Below, one piece after another: positions 7,070 to 12,074 of a stretch of 12,074 bases of DNA (position 1 is the first letter of the stretch; the number at the start of each line of letters is the position of its first letter). Under the pieces are notes generated by a model. The model ran no database searches, was not told the DNA's origin, and was given only the letters and a program-made list of their open reading frames with translations. Source of the DNA: Thiotrichales bacterium (GTDB lineage Bacteria > Pseudomonadota > Gammaproteobacteria > PS1 > Pseudothioglobaceae); NCBI GenBank assembly GCA_002711905.1, contig PASI01000011.1, positions 11,950-24,023 of the forward strand. Direction: 5' to 3'. Made by a program: the position numbers and the translations under genes.

Positions 7070-7978
7070 ATGAGCTTTTTTGATAAAACTGTTCTAAAAG
7101 GGATAGGACTTATGCTAATGGGCATGAGCACGGTTCCCTTTTTAGACATTTTTGCTAAGCTACTAAGTGAAGATTATTCTGTGATGCAGGTTACATGGAC
7201 CCGATTCTTTTTTCATGCGTTTTGGCTTATTCCAATTATTTTTTGGAAAAAAGTTAAATGGAAAAGAGTTCCTGAAAGTCTTGGGCTTCAATTTTTAAGA
7301 GGTTTAATGCTGACCCTAGCAACCCTTTTCTTTTTTGCGGCAATAAAATCAAACCCTATTCCTAATGCGCTCACCCTTCTTTTTATTTCGCCTTTGATTG
7401 TTGCGGTTTTGTCTCCAATGCTTTTGGGCGAGCGCTTTGACCTATTCATTGGAGTTGGAGTTTTAATTGGATTTGTTGGAGTTGTCATAGTGTTGCAGCC
7501 AACAGGCGATGATTTTAAGCCAAGTCTTTTGTTGGCTGTTGTTGCAGGTGTTTGTTATGCGCTTTATATTATTTTTACAAAAAAACTCTCATTTAGGGCG
7601 CCACCAGTACTCACCCTTTTTTATTCTGCAATCGTAGGAATTCTAATAATGTCCCCTCTGGCTTTTGCTGCATGGTCTGCTCCGGATCTAAAAGGATTGT
7701 TGTTAGGAGCCGCCATGGGCCTCTTTGCAGCCGCCTCACACTTTATGATTATTAAAGCATTTGAGTTTGCAAGCGCCTCTGAACTAAGTCCATTCAATTA
7801 TTTTGAAATTGTCGGTGCTATTACGCTTAGCTACATTGTATTTGGCTATGTTCCAAATATGCAAGCGATACTTGGGTTGTTTGTAATCATAGGAAGCGGG
7901 CTTTACGTTTCCTGGCGCGTAATGAAAAACAATCAAGGAGGCGATCAAGACAAAGAAAAACTCATAGAGCCACTATAG
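7070..7978 (+). CDS. DMT-superfamily (EamA) membrane transporter, substrate unknown
   Basis: Inner-membrane protein of 302 residues built almost entirely of hydrophobic helices, with about ten predicted. It has the two tandem EamA repeats of the drug/metabolite transporter superfamily, roughly residues 10-143 and 152-283. Family-like features are the GIGLMLMGMSTVPFLDIFAK start, TRFFFHAFWLIP in helix 2, NALTLLFISPLIVAVLSPMLLGER before the repeat boundary, and SPFNYFEIVGA in the second half. The tail after about residue 285 is short and charged. The ATG at 7070 has a strong Shine-Dalgarno GGAGG (7061-7065). The gene lies 68 nt after tRNA-Leu, in the place where many relatives carry rimP-nusA or other genes. 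Members move amino acids, S-adenosylmethionine, nucleosides or drugs; the sequence does not say which. Confidence 0.88.
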   Translation: MSFFDKTVLKGIGLMLMGMSTVPFLDIFAKLLSEDYSVMQVTWTRFFFHAFWLIPIIFWKKVKWKRVPESLGLQFLRGLMLTLATLFFFAAIKSNPIPNALTLLFISPLIVAVLSPMLLGERFDLFIGVGVLIGFVGVVIVLQPTGDDFKPSLLLAVVAGVCYALYIIFTKKLSFRAPPVLTLFYSAIVGILIMSPLAFAAWSAPDLKGLLLGAAMGLFAAASHFMIIKAFEFASASELSPFNYFEIVGAITLSYIVFGYVPNMQAILGLFVIIGSGLYVSWRVMKNNQGGDQDKEKLIEPL

Positions 7979-8023
7979 CGATTAGAGGTTAAGTTTTCTA
8001 TTAAAAACTTATTGCCCTTATTC

Positions 8024-8054
8024 TAGACACAAGAATTGTTCTGTCCAATATAAT
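8024..8054 (+). promoter_or_regulatory. Candidate promoter for the RND exporter gene
   Basis: A perfect TATAAT at 8049-8054 follows TAGACA (8024-8029, five of six matches to TTGACA) with a long 19-nt spacer. It would give a leader of about 60 nt before the ATG at 8120. The gap 7979-8119 otherwise holds only AT-rich sequence. Confidence 0.35.
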
Positions 8055-8119
8055 GTTTCAGCTTTAATTTTATTATATTGTTCCTCTATATCTCACAACA
8101 CAAATAAACAAATATATTT

Positions 8120-10570
8120 ATGAACTGGCGAACAAAAACAGAATCAAAAATTGAACTTTTTTCTGACTGGCTTTTTGAAAATGCGAAGATAACAATCGCA
8201 ATTGTTTTTGTTTTTGTTGTGGCGCTCGGCTCTCAGCTTCCATCGTTAAAAATTGATACAACCACAGAGGGCTTTTTGCATAAAACAGACCCGATGCGAG
8301 TCGAGTACGATATTTTTAGAGATCAGTTCGGTCGCGATGAAAAGCTGATGATTGCAGTTAAAACTCGAAATATTTTTGATTTAGACTTTCTGAAGAAGCT
8401 CGATAGTTTTCATCATGCCCTAGAGAATGAGTTACCAAATATTAAAGGGGTAGACTCCTTGATCAATGCTAGAAACACTTATGGCATTGAAGGAGAGCTG
8501 ATTGTAGAGCCCCTGATTGACAACCTTCCTCAAAATAAAAAAGACCTTGTTAAACTCAAAGAAACGGTTACTAACAACAGTCTTTATGAAAATTCACTTT
8601 ACAGTGAAGACTTTACAATGACTACCGTGACAATTGAGACAGAAACCTACTCCAATGCAGGTGCTTCTGCAGACTCTATTGGTCTTGAGTTCGACGACAG
8701 TCTTGAGTTCGACGACAGTCTTGAGTTCGACGACAGTCTTGAGTTCGACGACAACACTGCAGAGCAAAAGCTATATTTAACGGATGCAGAAAACGATGAA
8801 ATTATTGCGCAAACGCAACAAATAATGCAGCGCTTTAATGACGATAACTTTGAAATATACTTGTCCGGCTCAGCCGCAATTGCAGGCATATTCAAACAAG
8901 CATTAATGAATGATTCAGCTGTTTTTATAAGCCTAATGATGATAGTCATTATGATTGTTCTTTTTGCGTTATTTAGGCGAATTTCAGGAGTCATTCTTCC
9001 ACTTGCATGTGTCTCTTTAACACTGATAATGACTGTTTCATTGATGTCTATTTTTTCAGCGCCTTTTACTATGGCGACCCAAATAATGCCCACCTTCTTG
9101 TTGGCGGTTGTTACTAGTGCATCAATTCATCTTTTAGCTGTATTCTATAAAGACTTTGCTACAACAAACGATAAAAAGAAGTCTCTTAGGTACGCGATGG
9201 GACATTCAGGGCTGGCAATTATCATGACCTCTATTACTACCGCAGCTGGGCTCTGGTCTTTTTCTTTCTCTGGCGTTGCGCCTGTCGCAGACCTTGGGAT
9301 TTTTGCAAGCAGCGGGGTTATGGTTGGATTAGTTTTTACTCTCGTTTTTTTGCCCGCCTTGGTGTCAGTAACTAACTTTAAGGTTCTCAGACAAAAATCA
9401 GACGAAGATGGCCAGTCTCTATTGGATAGAGCGATGATTGGAATTAGCGTTTTTGCAACTGGCAGGCCTAAGCTAATTATTTCATTTAGCACCGTGTTAA
9501 TAATATGCGCAGCTATCATTGCAGCTCAATTAAGGTTTTCTCATTTTCCTCTTCAGTGGCTTCCCGAGGATAATTTTGCGCGAGTAGCAACAGAGGCTGT
9601 CGATGAGAACTTAAATGGCTCATTAACGCTTGAAGTAATTATTGATACTGAAAAAACAAACGGCCTTTACAACCCTGAAGTATTAAGAGTTATTGATGAT
9701 GTGTCTCAAAATATAAACTCTATATCCACTGGAAACATGTTTGTGGGAAAGGTTATAAGCTATGTTGATGTCATTAAAGAAACCAATAGAGCGCTTCATG
9801 AAAATAGGGACGAATATTATACTATTCCCGATGATTCGGATCTTATAGCCCAGGAGTTTTTGCTTTTTGAAAGCAGCGGCAATAACGATCTTACAAGTCT
9901 CGTCGATGCAAACTATTCTAAGGCGAGACTAACATTAAAAACTCCCTTCATTGACTCCCTTGAGGCAAACATTTTTATTGACAATGCTCAACTCTATTTA
10001 GACCAAAAATTTGGCTCATTGGCCAAAGTGACTTTTACCGGCATTGGAACATTGATGACGGTTACTTTTGAAGAGGCAATTTATAGTAGTGCGGTGAGCT
10101 ATGTTCTGGCCTTTTCGCTTATCACAATCCTCATGGTGCTACTGATAGGTAACCTGAAAATTGGGCTAATTAGCATGATACCAAACCTGTTGCCTATCGT
10201 CTTTCTATCAACTATTATGGTGATTTTTAAAATGCCGTTGGACATGTTCACCTTGTTGATTGGTGCAATTGCGCTGGGATTGGCTGTAGACGATACTGTA
10301 CATTTTATGCACAACTTTAGAAGGTATGAGCTTCAATACAATGATGTAGACAAGGCTGTTCGATTAACCTTGATGGGAACTGGTAGAGCTATAACCTTGA
10401 CATCCATCGTTCTGGCTCTTGGGTTTCTTGTTCTTACCTTTTCACAAATGAACAACATGTTTGATTTTGGCGTGCTTACAGCAAGCGCGATTTTAGTGGC
10501 ACTTTTGGCTGATTTTTTCTTAATGCCGGCAATAATGAAGCTAATCGTTAAAGACAGGGCTAGCCTATAA
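8120..10570 (+). CDS. RND-superfamily exporter (MMPL/COG1033 type)
   Basis: An 816-residue inner-membrane protein with the twofold RND plan. One helix (about 24-40) precedes a periplasmic loop (to about 262); five helices with charged cytoplasmic ends follow (to about 420). The second half repeats this: a helix at about 451-470, a loop to about 655, then five helices to the end. It is shorter than the roughly 1040 residues of AcrB-type pumps and resembles the predicted exporters that handle lipids or other hydrophobic molecules. The fourth helix of the second half has the likely proton-relay motif GLAVDDTVHF with Asp724 and Asp725; the equivalent place in the first half reads TSASIH (332-337), without an acid. 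Four identical copies of an acidic hexapeptide occur at 188-211. No Shine-Dalgarno is visible, but the N-terminal helix placement supports this start. No adaptor or outer-membrane partner is adjacent; cargo is unknown. Confidence 0.85.
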   Translation: MNWRTKTESKIELFSDWLFENAKITIAIVFVFVVALGSQLPSLKIDTTTEGFLHKTDPMRVEYDIFRDQFGRDEKLMIAVKTRNIFDLDFLKKLDSFHHALENELPNIKGVDSLINARNTYGIEGELIVEPLIDNLPQNKKDLVKLKETVTNNSLYENSLYSEDFTMTTVTIETETYSNAGASADSIGLEFDDSLEFDDSLEFDDSLEFDDNTAEQKLYLTDAENDEIIAQTQQIMQRFNDDNFEIYLSGSAAIAGIFKQALMNDSAVFISLMMIVIMIVLFALFRRISGVILPLACVSLTLIMTVSLMSIFSAPFTMATQIMPTFLLAVVTSASIHLLAVFYKDFATTNDKKKSLRYAMGHSGLAIIMTSITTAAGLWSFSFSGVAPVADLGIFASSGVMVGLVFTLVFLPALVSVTNFKVLRQKSDEDGQSLLDRAMIGISVFATGRPKLIISFSTVLIICAAIIAAQLRFSHFPLQWLPEDNFARVATEAVDENLNGSLTLEVIIDTEKTNGLYNPEVLRVIDDVSQNINSISTGNMFVGKVISYVDVIKETNRALHENRDEYYTIPDDSDLIAQEFLLFESSGNNDLTSLVDANYSKARLTLKTPFIDSLEANIFIDNAQLYLDQKFGSLAKVTFTGIGTLMTVTFEEAIYSSAVSYVLAFSLITILMVLLIGNLKIGLISMIPNLLPIVFLSTIMVIFKMPLDMFTLLIGAIALGLAVDDTVHFMHNFRRYELQYNDVDKAVRLTLMGTGRAITLTSIVLALGFLVLTFSQMNNMFDFGVLTASAILVALLADFFLMPAIMKLIVKDRASL
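8682..8753 (+). repeat. Four perfect tandem copies of an 18-bp unit inside the RND gene
   Basis: The unit GTCTTGAGTTCGACGACA occurs four times without a mismatch (8682-8699, 8700-8717, 8718-8735, 8736-8753). It encodes repeated (G/S)LEFDD, residues 188-211, in the first periplasmic loop. Eighteen is a multiple of three, so gain or loss of copies changes length but not frame. The complete identity of copies suggests recent expansion. Confidence 0.98.
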
Positions 10571-10591
10571 ACAATTTAATATTTGAGAAAT

Positions 10592-10616
10592 AAAAAAGGG
10601 CGCCAACGCGCCCTTT
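10592..10616 (-). terminator. Rho-independent terminator of rpsB-tsf, possibly bidirectional
   Basis: AAAGGGCGC (10595-10603) and GCGCCCTTT (10608-10616) form a perfect 9-bp stem closed by a four-base loop. On the minus strand the stem runs into TTTTTT (complement of 10592-10597), a classic terminator 20 nt after the tsf stop. On the plus strand only three T bases follow, so termination of the RND transcript is possible but weaker. Confidence 0.9.
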
Positions 10617-10635
10617 CAGTTTATGAGGCCAGACT

Positions 10636-11514
10636 CTAGCCTTGCGCTTGAGCCATTACCTCTTCAACAAAGTTGTCTTCTTTCTTCTCTATTCCTTCTC
10701 CAACCTCATATCGGACAAACGATTCAACTTCGGAGTTGTTAGATTTAACAAGATCTCCAACAGTAATATCTGGGTCCTTTACAAAAGATTGGCCATAAAG
10801 CGTAACCTCATTAACAAATTTTTTCATTCTGCCTACAATCATTTTTTCAATAATGTTGTCGGGCTTTCCACTTTCTCTAGCTTGTTCAATAAAGATTGCT
10901 TTTTCTCTTTCAAGGGTGTCGTCCGAAAGCTGGTTTTCGCTGACACATTCTGGTCGTGAAGCAGCGATGTGCATTGCTACATCTTTTGCCAAAGCCGAAT
11001 CTTGGGACGCTAACACTGTAAGGACGGCAATACGATCACCGTGCTTATAAGCACCTAAAATGCCTGTATCAGTGCTAATAATTTGAACCCTTCTCACAGA
11101 AATATTTTCACCTATTTTTGCAATAATACCTTCTCTTGCCTCGTCAACTGTTTCTCCAGAGTCAAGTTTTTGACTTAAAAAACTCTCCACTGATTCAGGC
11201 TTATTCTTAAGAGCTAGGGAGCCTAGTGCCTCAACAAAATCAATAAATGCAGAGCCTTTAGTGACAAAGTCTGTTTCTGAGTTAACTTCAAGAATTGCAG
11301 CTTGTTTGTTATCGTCGCTAATTGTAACGTTAACAAGGCCTTCAGATGCAACGCGACCTGCTTTTTTGGCAGCTTTTGCTGCGCCTGATGCACGCATTAA
11401 ATCAATTGCTGCTTCAAGGTCAGCATTGGTTTCAACCAATGCTTTTTTACAGTCCATCATTCCTGCGCCTGTTCTCTCTCTTAACTCCTTAACTAAAGCG
11501 GCTGTAATCGCCAT
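10636..11514 (-). CDS. tsf: Translation elongation factor Ts
   Basis: EF-Ts exchanges GDP for GTP on EF-Tu in the cytosol. The product has 292 residues (E. coli has 283). The N-terminal UBA-like domain shows the signature LRERTGAGMMDCKKAL (11-26); the EF-Tu-contacting motif TDFV is at residues 81-84, where Asp82 and Phe83 match the residues that displace magnesium in E. coli EF-Ts. The coiled-coil and C-terminal regions are present, ending in VEEVMAQAQG. The ATG (complement of 11512-11514) has a strong Shine-Dalgarno AGGAGA at 11521-11526. It follows rpsB by 32 nt on the same strand, the usual operon, and ends at a clear terminator. Confidence 0.98.
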   Translation of the reverse strand: MAITAALVKELRERTGAGMMDCKKALVETNADLEAAIDLMRASGAAKAAKKAGRVASEGLVNVTISDDNKQAAILEVNSETDFVTKGSAFIDFVEALGSLALKNKPESVESFLSQKLDSGETVDEAREGIIAKIGENISVRRVQIISTDTGILGAYKHGDRIAVLTVLASQDSALAKDVAMHIAASRPECVSENQLSDDTLEREKAIFIEQARESGKPDNIIEKMIVGRMKKFVNEVTLYGQSFVKDPDITVGDLVKSNNSEVESFVRYEVGEGIEKKEDNFVEEVMAQAQG

Positions 11515-11546
11515 AATTCGTCTCCTATGTATACTGTATTTAATTG

Positions 11547-12074
11547 TTAATCTGTTTCAGTTTTTTTAGCAGCTGGCTTCTTTGCTGTAGTTTTCTTGGC
11601 AGCCTCTTTTTTAGCAGCTGGCTTCTTTTCTTCAGCAGCAGTTTCTGTTTCAGGGGCAGCCTCGACAGCCTCTTTTTTAGCAGTCGGCTCAGCCTTCTTA
11701 GCGGCAGACTTAGTTTCAACAATTGACGCTTTGGCTTCAAGGACTGCGTCTGCAATTTTCCTTGCGTAATAACCAATCGCCCTTATTGAGTCATCATTTC
11801 CTGCTATGACATAATCGATTCCTTCTGGGTTATGATTAGAGTCTACAACACCGATGATAGGTAAGCGTAAAGTGCGAGCTTCTCTAACGGCATTTTTTTC
11901 ATGACCAATGTCGACAACAAAGACAACATCGGGGATGCTTCCAAGATCTTTAATTCCACCCAGGCTTCTTTCTAGCTTCTCCATTTCTCTTGTCATTACT
12001 AGGGCTTCTTTTTTTGTAAATTGTGCGAAGTTTTCCTCTGCAAGAAACTCTAGGTCTTTAAGGCGCTTTATTGA
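11547..12074 (-). CDS. rpsB: 30S ribosomal protein S2 (N-terminus outside window) with Ala/Lys-rich tail
   Basis: S2 is a small-subunit protein that binds 16S rRNA and is needed to recruit S1. The frame runs from the right edge to a TAA (complement of 11547-11549); 175 residues are visible. They begin [10 protein letters not shown] and continue with [24 protein letters not shown] and [19 protein letters not shown], which align with the second half of E. coli S2. E. coli S2 ends soon after this core, but here about 53 more residues follow, rich in alanine (16) and lysine (14) with AAKK/PAAKK motifs and a central acidic stretch. A 22-bp direct repeat (11562-11583 and 11607-11628) encodes part of this tail. 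The apparent ATG at 11996 is internal. tsf lies 32 nt downstream in the same operon. Confidence 0.97.
   Translation of the reverse strand, partial: SIKRLKDLEFLAEENFAQFTKKEALVMTREMEKLERSLGGIKDLGSIPDVVFVVDIGHEKNAVREARTLRLPIIGVVDSNHNPEGIDYVIAGNDDSIRAIGYYARKIADAVLEAKASIVETKSAAKKAEPTAKKEAVEAAPETETAAEEKKPAAKKEAAKKTTAKKPAAKKTETD
11562..11628 (-). repeat. 22-bp direct repeat in the rpsB tail
   Basis: Identical 22-bp blocks at 11562-11583 and 11607-11628 encode [11 protein letters not shown] peptide in the C-terminal tail of S2. A third, diverged copy begins near 11665. The pattern indicates that the tail grew by local duplication. Confidence 0.85.

Noticed and set aside
7990..8011. 8-bp AT-only-rich inverted repeat (TAAGTTTT/AAAACTTA) after the DMT transporter
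   Set aside because: A stem with almost no G-C pairs and no T-run is unlikely to terminate transcription; such matches are common in AT-rich DNA.
8647..9093. Minus-strand ORF of 148 codons with repeated SSNSRL
   Set aside because: It is the antisense of the RND gene; its repetition only mirrors the 18-bp tandem repeat, and the plus frame has clear membrane-protein character.
9145..9519. Minus-strand ORF of 124 codons
   Set aside because: Antisense to conserved RND helices, with no recognisable protein pattern.
11540..11776. Minus-strand ORF encoding a very Lys/Leu-rich 78-residue peptide
   Set aside because: It is a shifted frame over the repetitive S2 tail; the S2 frame continues directly from a conserved core.
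1..12074. CRISPR array, insertion sequence, prophage or toxin-antitoxin genes
   Set aside because: No spaced repeats, transposase or integrase motifs, or small paired genes were seen in any gap or frame.

Overview
The window is an ordinary chromosomal segment of an AT-rich bacterium, very probably a gammaproteobacterium with a compact genome. The evidence is the recF/dnaN/dnaA block, the tpiA-secG-tRNA-Leu(GAG) order (the same tRNA lies beside secG in Escherichia coli), an S2 fragment that still reads SIKRLKDLE as in E. coli, and short gaps between genes. Low G+C, tight packing and a gene for methylated-amine breakdown would fit a marine lineage such as SUP05/Thioglobus. That placement is an inference, not shown by the sequence.

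Layout. From 1 to 3547 three replication genes run leftward in the order dnaA, dnaN, recF; recF is cut by the window edge. The 206-nt dnaN-dnaA gap is extremely AT-rich, carries several direct repeats and has a good candidate dnaN promoter. After a 118-nt divergent gap, a rightward run begins: a 690-residue flavin/iron-sulfur enzyme of the trimethylamine/dimethylglycine dehydrogenase family (3666-5738), tpiA and secG one base apart (5831-6908), tRNA-Leu(GAG) (6917-7001), a drug/metabolite-superfamily transporter (7070-7978) and an 816-residue RND-type exporter (8120-10570). A strong hairpin terminator at 10592-10616 separates this run from the leftward pair rpsB-tsf (10636-12074), in which rpsB is cut by the right edge.

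Function. Most of the window is housekeeping: replication initiation and clamp, recombination repair, glycolysis/gluconeogenesis, protein export and translation. The lineage-specific part is the N-methylamine dehydrogenase homologue beside dnaA and the two membrane transporters. No mobile element, CRISPR array, phage gene or toxin-antitoxin pair is visible, and no gap exceeds about 210 nt. No clearly new multi-gene system was found. The points most worth a second look are the remodelled active site of the dehydrogenase, four perfect 18-bp repeats inside the RND gene, and an Ala/Lys-rich tail on ribosomal protein S2.
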